64,000 bases of DNA, taken from NCBI RefSeq assembly GCF_002960445.1, contig NZ_POJD01000204.1:1-64000 (forward strand). Reading direction: 5' to 3'. This document shows positions 1-8,897 of this stretch, piece after piece; position 1 is the stretch's first letter; each line of letters starts with the position of its first letter. This DNA is from Streptococcus suis (GTDB taxonomy: Bacteria > Bacillota > Bacilli > Lactobacillales > Streptococcaceae). The notes under the pieces are model-generated. The model searched no databases and had not been told where the DNA came from. It saw only the letters and a list, made by a program, of their open reading frames with translations. A program made the translations under genes and the position numbers.

Positions 1-15
1 GGGGGGGGGGGGGGG
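1..15. other. 15-base poly-G run at the window edge
   Basis: The window opens with 15 consecutive G residues, unlike the AT-rich sequence that follows. Such a run is more typical of a contig end or sequencing artefact than of streptococcal DNA. It should not be used for reading-frame inference. Confidence 0.6.
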
Positions 16-70
16 TAAAATAAATATTCAGGATGAACTTCGTCCTGGTATAGCTGCTAATATTTTGTAG
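14..70 (+). CDS. Possible 3' tail of an upstream gene
   Basis: A short open stretch runs from the G tract to a TAG at 68-70 and would encode a tail ending ...DELRPGIAANIL. It may be the C-terminus of a gene truncated at the window edge. I do not recognise the protein, and the poly-G run makes even the frame uncertain. Confidence 0.25.
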   Translation, partial: GKINIQDELRPGIAANIL

Positions 71-72
71 GG

Positions 73-223
73 TATAATGTCGTTACTTATATACAAAAGA
101 GGCAGTTAAACAACTGGAAACCAAACTTTCCTTCCTTTCTTTATTATTCTACACCCCAGATAGAAATTTTAAGTTTGGTCTTTCTCAAACAGTGAATATC
201 GCCATGTTCACTGTTTTTCTTTT
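73..223 (+). ncRNA. Candidate small structured RNA upstream of phoH
   Basis: A TATAAT at 73-78 is followed by about 140 nt without a plausible ORF. The stretch ends in a strong intrinsic terminator: a 9-bp stem, 188-196 with 207-215, then a T run. Between them are a CAGTT/AACTG hairpin (103-116) and a perfect 9-bp stem (ACCAAACTT 120-128 with AAGTTTGGT 171-179). The second stem encloses a pyrimidine-rich loop containing CCTTCCTTTC, which could pair with purine-rich ribosome binding sites. The likely transcript is about 85-222. I see no CiaR-type TTTAAG repeats, so it is not an obvious csRNA. A plain leader of phoH with an attenuator is the alternative reading. The -35 element is weak. Confidence 0.4.
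188..223 (+). terminator. Intrinsic terminator ahead of phoH
   Basis: The inverted repeat AACAGTGAA/TTCACTGTT with a 10-nt loop is followed by a T-rich tract. It ends the candidate small RNA and separates it from the phoH promoter (TATAAT 257-262). Confidence 0.75.
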
Positions 224-291
224 TACCTCGAAAATTCAGTTGGTGGAAAATTTTGGTATAATAATAGAAAAGCTACCAAAGGAGAAGTTTC

Positions 292-1314
292 TTGCAAGAA
301 CATTCAATTGATATTCACTTAAACCATCCAGATGATCTATTCAGTCTTTTCGGGTCTAATGAGCGTCACCTGCGATTGATGGAACAGGAATTGGGCGTGA
401 TCATCCATGCACGAACAGAAAAAGTCCAAGTGATTGGGCAAGAAGACTATGTAGAACAGGCCCGTCTTGTTATCCAGTCCCTTCTTGTCTTGGTTAATCG
501 AGGCCTGGTCATCAATACGCCAGATGTGGTCACGGCTATTTCCATGGTCAAGAATGATGAGATTGAAAAATTCGTTGCCCTCTACGAAGAAGAGATCATC
601 AAGGATAACTACGGCAAGCCCATTCGCGTAAAGACCCTTGGTCAAAAACTCTATGTGGACAGCGTAAAGCGTCATGATATCGTGTTTGGGATTGGACCTG
701 CTGGTACAGGTAAGACCTTCTTAGCGGTCACTCTGGCAGTTACAGCCCTCAAGCGTGGTCAGGTCAAGCGGATTGTCCTAACTCGTCCTGCGGTTGAGGC
801 GGGCGAAAGTTTAGGTTTTTTGCCAGGGGATTTAAAAGAAAAAGTAGACCCCTATTTGCGTCCTGTCTATGATGCCCTCTACCAGATTTTGGGTAAGGAG
901 CAGACGACACGGCTCATGGAGCGGGAAATTATCGAGATTGCACCGCTGGCCTATATGCGTGGTCGGACCTTGGAAGATGCCTTTGTCATCTTGGATGAGG
1001 CGCAAAATACCACCATTATGCAGATGAAGATGTTCCTGACCCGTCTGGGCTTTAATTCCAAGATGATTGTCAATGGGGACATTAGCCAGATTGACCTGCC
1101 GCGCAAGGTCAAGTCGGGCTTGATTGATGCGACGGAGAAGTTGAGCAAAATACCGCAGATTGATTTCGTGCATTTTTCAGCCAAGGATGTGGTCCGCCAT
1201 CCAGTCGTTGCCCAGATTATCAATGCCTACGAGCAGGAGGCGCTGGCTGCGGATGGCCGTGCAAGTTTTGAAAGTATAGGGCAACCACGTCGGAGTGAAG
1301 AGGATGAAGATTAG
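292..1314 (+). CDS. phoH: PhoH-family ATPase
   Basis: 340-aa PhoH-like P-loop ATPase, a cytosolic protein family linked to RNA metabolism whose precise streptococcal role is unsettled. The Walker A motif GPAGTGKT lies near residues 135-142 and Walker B VILDEAQN near 232-239. The N-terminal ~75 residues resemble the KH-like region usual for the family. The start is a TTG preceded by AAAGGAGAAG at 279-288, with a TATAAT at 257-262. The next gene overlaps its 3' end by about 11 nt, so the two are probably co-transcribed. Length and motifs are normal for the family. Confidence 0.9.
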   Translation: MQEHSIDIHLNHPDDLFSLFGSNERHLRLMEQELGVIIHARTEKVQVIGQEDYVEQARLVIQSLLVLVNRGLVINTPDVVTAISMVKNDEIEKFVALYEEEIIKDNYGKPIRVKTLGQKLYVDSVKRHDIVFGIGPAGTGKTFLAVTLAVTALKRGQVKRIVLTRPAVEAGESLGFLPGDLKEKVDPYLRPVYDALYQILGKEQTTRLMEREIIEIAPLAYMRGRTLEDAFVILDEAQNTTIMQMKMFLTRLGFNSKMIVNGDISQIDLPRKVKSGLIDATEKLSKIPQIDFVHFSAKDVVRHPVVAQIINAYEQEALAADGRASFESIGQPRRSEEDED

Positions 1315-1810
1315 TCAATTTTCTACCCAATATCAAGTCCGAAAGCTGACAGATGCTGATTTGGAGCAGGTTTTGGCCCTCTACCAGACCAATCCTCTCT
1401 ACTTTGAACATTTTCCGCCTTTACCAAGTCTGGAAAGTTTAGCAAATGATCTTGTAGAGTGTCCACCAGGTAAGGAGTTATCAGATAAATATTTTTTAGG
1501 ATTCTGGGACAAAGAGCGATTAGTTGCCATCCTAGACCTAATTGACGGCTATCCGACTGCAGAGATTGCCTACATCGGACTGTTTATGATGGATTCAAGA
1601 TTGGCTGGTCAGGGTCTTGGCTCAAAGATCATAGCAGAGCTTCTGCCCCAATTAGCAACTCACTTCAAAAAGGTGCGTCTAGGCTATGTAGAAAGCAATC
1701 CCCAGTCCAGTCATTTTTGGTCCAAAGTTGGATTTTGTCCAACTGGCGAGGTTAAAGAACTGGCTGGAAAAACAATTGTCCTAGCTGAATACGCATTGGA
1801 TGAAAGATAA
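1304..1810 (+). CDS. GNAT-family N-acetyltransferase
   Basis: 168-aa acetyltransferase of the GNAT fold; substrate unknown. The acetyl-CoA binding motif AGQGLGSKII is visible around residue 102, followed by the usual 'SNPQSSHFWSKVGF' motif of the C-terminal half. The start is placed at ATG 1304 because GGAG at 1292-1295 is well spaced; an in-frame GTG at 1295 is less likely. It overlaps the end of phoH, which suggests translational coupling. A bidirectional terminator follows. Confidence 0.8.
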   Translation: MKISQFSTQYQVRKLTDADLEQVLALYQTNPLYFEHFPPLPSLESLANDLVECPPGKELSDKYFLGFWDKERLVAILDLIDGYPTAEIAYIGLFMMDSRLAGQGLGSKIIAELLPQLATHFKKVRLGYVESNPQSSHFWSKVGFCPTGEVKELAGKTIVLAEYALDER

Positions 1811-1846
1811 AACCTGCCTGGTTTAATCTGAACTAGGCAGGTTTTC
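1811..1846. terminator. Bidirectional terminator
   Basis: AACCTGCCT (1811-1819) pairs with AGGCAGGTT (1835-1843), flanked by A-rich and T-rich sequence. It lies between convergent genes and can serve both. Confidence 0.8.
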
Positions 1847-1849
1847 TTG

Positions 1850-2485
1850 TCATCTAAAAAATGGATTGAAGTTTTTTTCGTGTCCAACGCTGGTATTTTG
1901 ACCATGTCCAGGATGGACAGTGTAGTGGTTTGGCAGGGTGAAAATGTGTTCTCGGATACCCGCAATCAAGTCATCAAAGTTGCTGGTTGGTAGGTCTGTA
2001 CGTCCAATCGTTTCACGGAATAGAGCATCTCCAGTGACAACAGCTTCAGCTTCTGGAAAGATAAAGGATACGCCACCGATGGAGTGACCTGGTGTTGGCA
2101 CAACCTTGAAATGGAAACCGTCAAACTGATAGTCTTCTTGGTATTGGAAGATGTTTTCAGCAGGTCGGCAGACCACATTTTCCATATCATCGTGACGAGC
2201 TAGGCCAGACAGGTTCATCTCTGGTGTATAGAGCCAGCTAGCCTCGCTTTCGGCCACATAGACAGGTGGAAAATCGTAGGTTTCACGTAGGATGTCCAAG
2301 CTCATAATATGGTCGTAGTGGGTGTGGGTCAAGAGAATGGCCGCAATCGGTTTACCAATTTTTTCAATAGTGGCTTGGATTTTAGACCAGTCGCTTCCTG
2401 GGTCAACGACAAGCAGGTGGCTATCATTTTCAATATAGTAGGTATTTTGAAAGGCAACAGGATTGACAGTTTTGTGGATAATCAT
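1850..2485 (-). CDS. Metallo-beta-lactamase-fold hydrolase (glyoxalase II-like)
   Basis: 211-aa MBL-fold hydrolase. The zinc-binding motif THTHYDHI lies near residues 55-62, with downstream metal ligands in TPGHSIGG, GDALF and HPGHG. This resembles the YcbL/hydroxyacylglutathione hydrolase-like group of Gram-positives, with thioester hydrolysis as the family activity; the substrate is not predictable here. The start is placed at 2485 because AGGAG sits just upstream of it. An in-frame ATG at 2500 would itself contain this ribosome binding site. Divergent from the DinG-type gene. Confidence 0.85.
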   Translation of the reverse strand: MIIHKTVNPVAFQNTYYIENDSHLLVVDPGSDWSKIQATIEKIGKPIAAILLTHTHYDHIMSLDILRETYDFPPVYVAESEASWLYTPEMNLSGLARHDDMENVVCRPAENIFQYQEDYQFDGFHFKVVPTPGHSIGGVSFIFPEAEAVVTGDALFRETIGRTDLPTSNFDDLIAGIREHIFTLPNHYTVHPGHGQNTSVGHEKNFNPFFR

Positions 2486-2589
2486 GGTAGTTCTCCTCAT
2501 AGAAACGGTTTTTATATAAGTAGTCTAACAAAAAAATCCAGTGACTTCATGGATTTTGTTTGAGGCTTTTTCCTGACGGTCGATTGTGC

Positions 2590-2603
2590 TATAATGAACA
2601 GTA
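2590..2603 (+). promoter_or_regulatory. Extended -10 promoter abutting the dinG start
   Basis: TGCTATAAT (TATAAT 2590-2595) places the expected transcription start at about 2602-2603, on the ATG chosen for dinG. There is no room for a Shine-Dalgarno sequence, so a leaderless mRNA is predicted. Confidence 0.5.
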
Positions 2604-5068
2604 TGAAAGATACGCGAACAAGCAATCGGTATGCCGTTGTCGATTTGGAAGCAACAGGTACAGGTGCCGATGCAAAAATTATTCAAATCGGAATTGTTCT
2701 TGTTGAAAACGGAGAAATCATTGACAGCTATGCGACGGACATCAACCCCTATGAGCCGCTTGATGACCATATTAAAAGTCTGACAGGTATCACAGACCAA
2801 CAGCTAAGACAGGCTCCGGATTTTGGTCAGGTAGCTGGAACAATTTATGACATGATTGGAGATGCTATTTTTGTAGCCCATAATGTCAAATTTGATGCCA
2901 ATCTCTTGGCAGAAGCTCTTTTCTTTGAAGGTTATGAACTGATGACACCGCGCGTGGATACGGTGGAATTGGCACAATTATTTTTCCCGACTTTTGATAA
3001 ATACAGTCTGGGCAATCTAGCAGAGCATTTGGACTTGGGTCTAGACCAGGCACACACGGCTATTTCAGATGCTCTGGCAACGGCTCGACTTCTTATCAAA
3101 ATTCAAGAGAAGATCAAGAGTTTGCCTCGAACTGTAGTTGAAAAAATTCTTGATTTGGCGGATAATCTGCTCTTTGAATCCCGTCTGGTTATTGATGAAC
3201 TGGTGCCTTACCTAGAAGAAACGATTTCGACCAGTTTAGAAAGTGTTCACGGCTTGGTTTTGAGAAAGCCAGTCAAAGCCCAGCCAGCCTATCATCTGTC
3301 AGAAGATTTTGCGACCAATATTGCCCTTCTAGGTCTACATGAACGTAAAAAACAAACGGCCTTTGCTCAAGTGGTTGAAAAACGATTGGCAGATGTAGAA
3401 CAAGTGCATTTTATACAGGCTCAGGCAGGCTTGGGCAAGACCTACGGTTATCTGCTGCCCTTGCTTGCCAGGTCAGAAAAGCCTCTCTTGGTGACGGTGC
3501 CGACCAAGCTCCTTCAAGAGCAGATTATGGAAAACGAGGGGGACAAGCTGAGAGAGATTTTCCATATTTCCATGGCTTCCCTCAAGTCGCCCAAGCATTT
3601 TATCAAATTGGATAGTTTTTGGAAAACCTTGCAGCGACAAGATGACAACCGTCTAGTCAATCAATTTAAGATGCAGGTCCTTGTCTGGCTGACAGAAACT
3701 ACAACAGGTGATTTGGATGAGCTCAAGCAGAAACAACGCTACCAAGCCTACTTTGATGAGATTGCCCATGATGGAAACTTGGAGCCTACCAGTCTTTTCT
3801 GGGGTTGGGATTTTTGGCAGCATTTGAATCAGCAAGCCCTATCCAGCAGGGTGCTCATTACCAATCATGCCTATTTCCTCAGTCACCTCAAGGACCAAGA
3901 TCCCCTGATGGACAATCGTTTGGTGGTCATTGATGAGGCTCAGAAATTCCTCTTGGCTGCCGAAAATCTAGCGACAGATTCTCAGGAACTTACAGCGCTA
4001 TTACAAATATTGCAGAGTAAAAAAGATAGGGCGGATAGGGTTTTAGACCAACGTCTCTATGAGTCCTGTCAATTTGAGCTCAACCACCTCTTGAATCGTT
4101 TTCGCCAGTATGGTCAAAGGGAAATAGCAAAAGAAGACTTAGGTCAACTCAAGCAGAATTTAGCTGAATTACAGGACATTGACCTGCAGGACCTGGCTCA
4201 ACTCCTAGACTATTATGACAGTTTTTGGCTGGAAGAAAAGTATCTTGAGGACAAGCGAATTGCTTATTTGCGAGGCTCCAAGGACAGCCTCTTGAATGTG
4301 GCTACTTACCTGCCAGATACTAAGATTTTCTGTATCAGCGCCACCTTGACCATCAGCAAAAAGGTCAGTCTGGCCGACCTACTGGGTTTTGAGCAGGTCA
4401 CCATGGACTTGCTTCCCACACAGGCAGTGCCCAACCAGCAGCTACTCTTTCCGACCAATCTCCCTGATATCCTGGCTGGTTCCAAGGAAGAGCACGCAAC
4501 CTATTTGGTGCATTCCTTAGGGAAAATAGCAGAGCTGGGCCGACCGATTTTGGTCTTATTTACCTCTATTTCCCTGCTCTTACAAGTGTCGGATTTACTA
4601 GAAGACAATAACATTCCCCACCTAGCCCAACACAAGCATGGACAAGAAATGCCCCTCAAACGCAAATTTGAACGGGGTGAATGTCAGATTTTACTGGGCA
4701 CAGGTGTATTCTGGGAGGGAGTAGACTTTGCCAGTCAGGACCAATTGATTCAGGTCATTACAAGACTGCCATTCGACAATCCTAAGGACCGTTTTGTCCA
4801 GAAAATCAATCACCATCTGCGTGAGCAAGGCAAGAATCCATTTTATGATTACAGCCTGCCCATGATGATGATTAAGTTAAAACAAGCCATCGGACGTACC
4901 AATCGACATGACAAACAAGATTCAGTGGTTCTGGTCTTGGATCCACGTGTGCATACCAAACGTTATGGACAACAAATTCTTTCCTTCTTTGAGAAAGAGT
5001 ATCAAGTTTTAAGTATGAATGAGAAGGAAATAGAAGGGCTTGTTCAGGATTTTTTTGAAGAAGTATAA
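2603..5068 (+). CDS. dinG: DinG-type fusion: DnaQ-like 3'-5' exonuclease plus helicase
   Basis: About 821 aa. The N-terminal third is a DEDDh exonuclease: VVDLEATGTG near residue 14, HNVKFDANLL near 95, and HTAISDAL near 155. The rest is a superfamily 2 helicase of the XPD/DinG class, with Walker A in AQAGLGKTY (~275), a DEAQ box in VVIDEAQK (~440) and motif VI QAIGRTNR near the C-terminus. This exonuclease-helicase architecture is typical of Firmicutes DinG; a DNA repair role is inferred from the family. The first in-frame ATG (2594) lies inside the -10 box, so ATG 2603 is preferred. No downstream partner gene is evident. Confidence 0.9.
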   Translation: MKDTRTSNRYAVVDLEATGTGADAKIIQIGIVLVENGEIIDSYATDINPYEPLDDHIKSLTGITDQQLRQAPDFGQVAGTIYDMIGDAIFVAHNVKFDANLLAEALFFEGYELMTPRVDTVELAQLFFPTFDKYSLGNLAEHLDLGLDQAHTAISDALATARLLIKIQEKIKSLPRTVVEKILDLADNLLFESRLVIDELVPYLEETISTSLESVHGLVLRKPVKAQPAYHLSEDFATNIALLGLHERKKQTAFAQVVEKRLADVEQVHFIQAQAGLGKTYGYLLPLLARSEKPLLVTVPTKLLQEQIMENEGDKLREIFHISMASLKSPKHFIKLDSFWKTLQRQDDNRLVNQFKMQVLVWLTETTTGDLDELKQKQRYQAYFDEIAHDGNLEPTSLFWGWDFWQHLNQQALSSRVLITNHAYFLSHLKDQDPLMDNRLVVIDEAQKFLLAAENLATDSQELTALLQILQSKKDRADRVLDQRLYESCQFELNHLLNRFRQYGQREIAKEDLGQLKQNLAELQDIDLQDLAQLLDYYDSFWLEEKYLEDKRIAYLRGSKDSLLNVATYLPDTKIFCISATLTISKKVSLADLLGFEQVTMDLLPTQAVPNQQLLFPTNLPDILAGSKEEHATYLVHSLGKIAELGRPILVLFTSISLLLQVSDLLEDNNIPHLAQHKHGQEMPLKRKFERGECQILLGTGVFWEGVDFASQDQLIQVITRLPFDNPKDRFVQKINHHLREQGKNPFYDYSLPMMMIKLKQAIGRTNRHDKQDSVVLVLDPRVHTKRYGQQILSFFEKEYQVLSMNEKEIEGLVQDFFEEV

Positions 5069-5197
5069 GGGAGCAACAAGGCTTCCTTTTCTTTTAGTGT
5101 TTGAAAATATTACATTTTGTCAAGCTCCTTATCATTAAGAATGCTTTCCTCCGCTCCATACTTTATATCAGCGATTTTCTTTATGATTAAAATATGG

Positions 5198-5203
5198 TAT
5201 AAT
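5198..5203 (+). promoter_or_regulatory. Promoter of the proB operon
   Basis: An extended -10 element, TGGTATAAT, lies about 30 nt ahead of proB, with a purine-rich ribosome binding site (GAGAAGAG) just before the ATG. Confidence 0.6.
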
Positions 5204-5235
5204 TTTCCAAATATTAGTTTTTGTGAGAAGAGATT

Positions 5236-6312
5236 ATGACAGAAAAAACGATTGTTTTTAAGGTAGGAACCAGCTCCCTGACCCAAGAAAATGGCAGCTT
5301 GGACCGCATTAAGATTGCTCGGATTACCAATCAGCTAGCTCAGTTGCACCAGAAGGGTTACCAGATTGTGCTAGTAACATCTGGTTCGATTGCTGCTGGT
5401 TTTCGGAGATTGGGCTTTGACAAGCGACCGACCAAGATTGCGGAGAAGCAGGCTTCTGCGGCCGTTGGTCAGGGCTTGTTGATTGAGGAATATACGCAGA
5501 ACCTGATGAAAGATGGGATTGTGTCAGCTCAGATCTTGTTGACCCAGGATGATTTTGCGGATGCCAGACGTTATCAGAATGCCTCTCAAGCCTTGCAGGT
5601 CTTACTGAAACAACGTGCTATTCCTATTATCAACGAAAATGATACCATTGCCATTGAGGAGATTAAGGTAGGGGACAATGATACCCTGTCTGCTCAGGTG
5701 GCTTCCCTTTTGAAAGCAGACCTCTTGGTGCTCTTGACAGATGTGGATGGGCTTTACACGGCCAATCCTAACAGCGATCCCAACGCCAAACATTTGCCAG
5801 AGATTAAGGAAATTACGGAAGACTTGTTTGCCATGGCAGCAGGAGCTGGCTCGTCCAACGGAACAGGAGGCATGACCACCAAATTGCAGGCGGCACAGAT
5901 TGCGACCAAATCGGGTGTACCTGTCTTTATCTGCTCGTCCAAGGAGGATACGGCCCTTTTACAAGCCGTCACTCAAGCCAATCGTGGCACCCTCTTTTTA
6001 GCAGATGACCATGCCATGAACCAACGCAAGCAGTGGATGGCTTTCTACGCTCGGACAGATGCAGCAGTTGAGGTGGATGCTGGTGCGGTTGAGGCCATGT
6101 TGCACCAAGGCCGCAGTTTGTTAGCTGCTGGTGTCAAAGCCCTGGAAGGCGACTTTGAAGTGGGACAGGTCGTGGAAGTTTACAGTCAAGCAGACCACCG
6201 TTTGATTGGTAAGGGCCGCGTCAAATTGTCCTCCAAGGACTTGCAGGACCAGTTGGCAAATGGCAGAGCGGAAGGCGTGTTGATTCACCGCAACGATTGG
6301 GTTAGCTTATAG
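5236..6312 (+). CDS. proB: Glutamate 5-kinase
   Basis: 358 aa. ATP-dependent phosphorylation of L-glutamate, the first step of proline synthesis. The amino acid kinase domain shows [10 protein letters not shown] at the N-terminus, [11 protein letters not shown] near 45, NENDTIA near 135 and [10 protein letters not shown] near 210. The C-terminal ~75 residues form the PUA domain common in long ProB forms. It is first in proB-proA-proC. Unusually, a ~270-bp palindrome-rich repeat starts at its stop codon and separates it from proA. Confidence 0.95.
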   Translation: MTEKTIVFKVGTSSLTQENGSLDRIKIARITNQLAQLHQKGYQIVLVTSGSIAAGFRRLGFDKRPTKIAEKQASAAVGQGLLIEEYTQNLMKDGIVSAQILLTQDDFADARRYQNASQALQVLLKQRAIPIINENDTIAIEEIKVGDNDTLSAQVASLLKADLLVLLTDVDGLYTANPNSDPNAKHLPEIKEITEDLFAMAAGAGSSNGTGGMTTKLQAAQIATKSGVPVFICSSKEDTALLQAVTQANRGTLFLADDHAMNQRKQWMAFYARTDAAVEVDAGAVEAMLHQGRSLLAAGVKALEGDFEVGQVVEVYSQADHRLIGKGRVKLSSKDLQDQLANGRAEGVLIHRNDWVSL

Positions 6313-6583
6313 TCGTTCAGTTTATCTTTTATTACTTCGACGCATGAGGAAACTTCGTTTCCTTGTTTCCAACTTCAAACAATCCACCGGATTGTTTGAA
6401 CTCGCTTTGCCGTACTTGGTAGAAGTAACTTGCTTCGCAAGTGCAATCTCCAACCTTGTACAGTCACTTGACTGTACAAGCTGCCTGCAGCTTTTGGTGC
6501 GAACATCATTCGCTTTATTTCTGACCTTCAACAGTCTATTCCTAGACTGTTGGAGCAAGTACTAAAAGCAAACTGAAAGACTA
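6310..6583 (+). repeat. Palindrome-rich repeat element, copy A (proB-proA)
   Basis: This 274-bp element has imperfect ~25-bp inverted ends (6310-6335 and 6559-6583, core CAGTTTxxCTTTTAxTAC). It holds a chain of perfect short hairpins: AGGAAAC/GTTTCCT (6346-6362), an 11-bp stem 6374-6400, ACTTGC-TTC-GCAAGT (6428-6442), a 10-bp stem 6455-6480 and a 10-bp stem 6529-6552. Related copies lie at 8666-8766 (opposite orientation) and 54849-55009. It looks like a non-autonomous, MITE-like element. It contains short ORFs on both strands that I do not consider genes. Confidence 0.75.
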
Positions 6584-6597
6584 AATAGGAGAAAGAT

Positions 6598-7836
6598 ATG
6601 ACAACAACACAAGCATTATTAGACAGTTTATTGGCCCATAAGGCCTCTATCAACCTTGCTACAACCGAACAAAAAAACCAAGCCCTATCAGCCATGGCAG
6701 ACCAGTTGGTTGCCCAAACTGAGGCGATCCTAGCAGGCAATGCTATCGACATGGAACATGCCCAAGGCAAAATTAGCCAAGTTATGCAGGACAGATTACT
6801 CCTGACAACAGAGCGGATTGAAGCTATGGCTGATGGTATTCGTGCCTTGATTGGCTTGCCAGATCCAGTTGGTTTGACCTTGGAAGAATACACTCGGGCA
6901 GACGGTTTACAGATTCGCAAGAAATCAATACCCTTTGGATTGGTAGGAATGATTTACGAAAGTCGTCCCAATGTGACTTCAGATGCCGCTGGCTTGGCCA
7001 TCAAAAGTGGCAACGCAGTTATCTTGCGTGGAGGAAAGGAAGCCTTTCATTCAGCTCAAGCTATTGTCACAGCCCTCAAAGCTGGTTTGGAAGAAGTTGG
7101 GGTGTCACCTAAGGTCATCGAATTAGTCCAAGATACCAGCCGTGCCTCTGCGACGGAATTGATGACTGCCAAAGGCAAGATTGACCTCTTGGTGCCTCGT
7201 GGTGGCGCAGGGCTCATTCAAGCTGTTGTGGAAAATGCGACAGTGCCTGTTATCGAAACAGGTACAGGCATCTGCCATGTCTATGTAGATAAGGATGCAG
7301 ACTTGGACAAGGCCTTGCAGATTGTGGTCAATGCCAAAACCAGCCGTCCATCTGTCTGCAATGCGGCAGAGGTCTTGCTAGTCCACGAAGAAATTGCCAG
7401 CCAATTCCTACCTCGTTTGGAAGAAGCTCTTTCTGGTCAGGTAGAATTGCGGGCTGACGAGAAGGCTCAGGCTTTGTTCAACCAATCTACACCAGCAGGC
7501 GACCAAGATTTTGACACAGAGTTTCTGGATTATGTCTTGGCAGTTAAAGTCGTTTCAAGTGTGGAAGAAGCTATCAGCCACATCGCTCAGCATTCAACAG
7601 GGCACAGCGAGGCCATTGTGACGGAAAACAGCCAGACGGCAGACCTCTTTACGCTCTACGTAGACTCGGCGGCAGTTTATGTCAATGCCTCGACCCGTTT
7701 TACTGACGGTGGCGAGTTCGGTCTGGGCTGCGAGTTGGGCATTTCCACCCAGAAGATGCACGCCCGTGGTCCAATGGGACTGCGTGAGATGACCACCTAC
7801 AAGTACATCATCACAGGCGACGGCCACATTCGTTAG
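6598..7836 (+). CDS. proA: Glutamate-5-semialdehyde dehydrogenase
   Basis: 412 aa. NADPH-dependent reduction of glutamyl-5-phosphate to glutamate-5-semialdehyde. Motifs fit the ALDH-superfamily Pro[17 protein letters not shown] near residue 115, [10 protein letters not shown] near 200, and the catalytic cysteine in RPSVCNAAE near 250-258. The ribosome binding site AGGAGAAAG lies 5 nt upstream. It is followed 9 bp later by proC, so the two are surely co-transcribed; coupling to proB depends on whether the repeat upstream permits read-through. Confidence 0.95.
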   Translation: MTTTQALLDSLLAHKASINLATTEQKNQALSAMADQLVAQTEAILAGNAIDMEHAQGKISQVMQDRLLLTTERIEAMADGIRALIGLPDPVGLTLEEYTRADGLQIRKKSIPFGLVGMIYESRPNVTSDAAGLAIKSGNAVILRGGKEAFHSAQAIVTALKAGLEEVGVSPKVIELVQDTSRASATELMTAKGKIDLLVPRGGAGLIQAVVENATVPVIETGTGICHVYVDKDADLDKALQIVVNAKTSRPSVCNAAEVLLVHEEIASQFLPRLEEALSGQVELRADEKAQALFNQSTPAGDQDFDTEFLDYVLAVKVVSSVEEAISHIAQHSTGHSEAIVTENSQTADLFTLYVDSAAVYVNASTRFTDGGEFGLGCELGISTQKMHARGPMGLREMTTYKYIITGDGHIR

Positions 7837-7845
7837 GAGGTCAAG

Positions 7846-8631
7846 ATGAAGATTGGATTTATCGGACTGGGCAACATGGGAGCAGCATTGGCTCATGCAG
7901 TCAGTCAGCAGCCAGATACCCAGCTCCTCCTCAGCAACCACAACCCAGCAAAAGCTCAGGCACTTCAAGAACAGCTGGGCGGTCAGCTTTATTCTAATGG
8001 TCAAATAGCAGAGCAGGCAGAGCTTATTTTCCTTGGGGTCAAGCCTCACCTGATTCAGTCAGTCTTGTCAGGCTTACAGGACCAGATCAGCCAGAATCCA
8101 TCAGCTATCTGGATTTCCATGGCAGCGGGAGTGACCATTGACAGCCTGGCAGAATATGTGTCGGCAAACAACCTCATTCGTATCATGCCCAATACACCTG
8201 TCGCTATCGGCCAAGGTATGACAACCTATAGCGTGGTCAATCAAGAACTCGCTCAGCTATTGGAACAAATTTTAGAAAAATCTGGCAAGGTACAGCAGGT
8301 GCCAGAGAAGTTGATAGATGCTGCGACGGCTATCGCGGGCTGTGGACCTGCCTTCGTCTATCAGATGATTGAGGCCCTGACAGATGCGGGTGTGCAGAAT
8401 GGTCTTACAGCGGAGGATGCGAAAATTTTGGCTGCACAAACCTTGGCTGGAACTGCTCAAATGGTATTATCCAGCGACAAGCATCCAGCCCAGTTGAGGC
8501 AAGAAGTGACCTCGCCAGGTGGATCGACCATCGCAGGCGTGGTAGCTCTTGAAAAAGAAGGCTTCCGTTACGCCATTATCAAGGCAGTCGCCGCCGCCCT
8601 CAAAAAGACGAGGAAATTAGGTAAAAAATAG
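7846..8631 (+). CDS. proC: Pyrroline-5-carboxylate reductase
   Basis: 261 aa. Last step of proline synthesis, P5C to L-proline with NAD(P)H. The Rossmann motif GLGNMG is at residues 7-12, with the family signatures RIMPNTPVAIGQGMT (~110) and TSPGGSTIAGV (~220). The ribosome binding site AGGAGG lies directly before the ATG, overlapping the end of proA. Of normal length. A shortened repeat element and a terminator follow. Confidence 0.95.
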   Translation: MKIGFIGLGNMGAALAHAVSQQPDTQLLLSNHNPAKAQALQEQLGGQLYSNGQIAEQAELIFLGVKPHLIQSVLSGLQDQISQNPSAIWISMAAGVTIDSLAEYVSANNLIRIMPNTPVAIGQGMTTYSVVNQELAQLLEQILEKSGKVQQVPEKLIDAATAIAGCGPAFVYQMIEALTDAGVQNGLTAEDAKILAAQTLAGTAQMVLSSDKHPAQLRQEVTSPGGSTIAGVVALEKEGFRYAIIKAVAAALKKTRKLGKK

Positions 8632-8665
8632 ATTTGATATAGAAAATTTTTGGTTGCAACGTATT

Positions 8666-8766
8666 TTTCAGTCTTATAGTCTTTTAGTACTAGGCAACGA
8701 GCTGTAGGCTGTACTGAAGTACGGCAAAGCGAGTTAACGACGTAATAAAAGAAAAACTAAATGACG
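8666..8766 (-). repeat. Palindrome-rich repeat element, copy B (short form)
   Basis: A ~100-bp copy of the element seen between proB and proA, in the opposite orientation. Its reverse strand reads CTTTTATTACG, then AACTCGCTTTGCCGTACTT as in copy A, and CAGCTCGTTGCC as in copy C. It ends with GTACTAAAAG. It lacks most internal hairpins, so it looks like an internal deletion form that kept both ends. Confidence 0.7.
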
Positions 8767-8837
8767 ATAAGACCGATGGAAACGGTTGGCGGTTACGATA
8801 TACTATAGTCAATCCTAAATATTTTCAACATCTCCTT

Positions 8838-8868
8838 AAAAAACTTGGCTAATTGGTCAAGTTTTTTT
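8838..8868. terminator. Bidirectional terminator
   Basis: AACTTG (8842-8847) pairs with CAAGTT (8858-8863), with A and T runs on either side. It lies between proC and the convergent TetR-like gene. Confidence 0.75.
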
Positions 8869-8897
8869 GCGCTTGAGAGTAAGAAAAAAACGAGACA

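Noticed and set aside
337..675. Minus-strand ORFs of 60-150 aa within phoH and other large genes
   Set aside because: They are antisense shadows with no ribosome binding sites, and the sense frame shows clear family motifs.
6344..6565. 73- and 78-aa ORFs on both strands between proB and proA
   Set aside because: They lie entirely in the palindromic repeat element, mirror each other because of the inverted structure, and have no convincing ribosome binding site.
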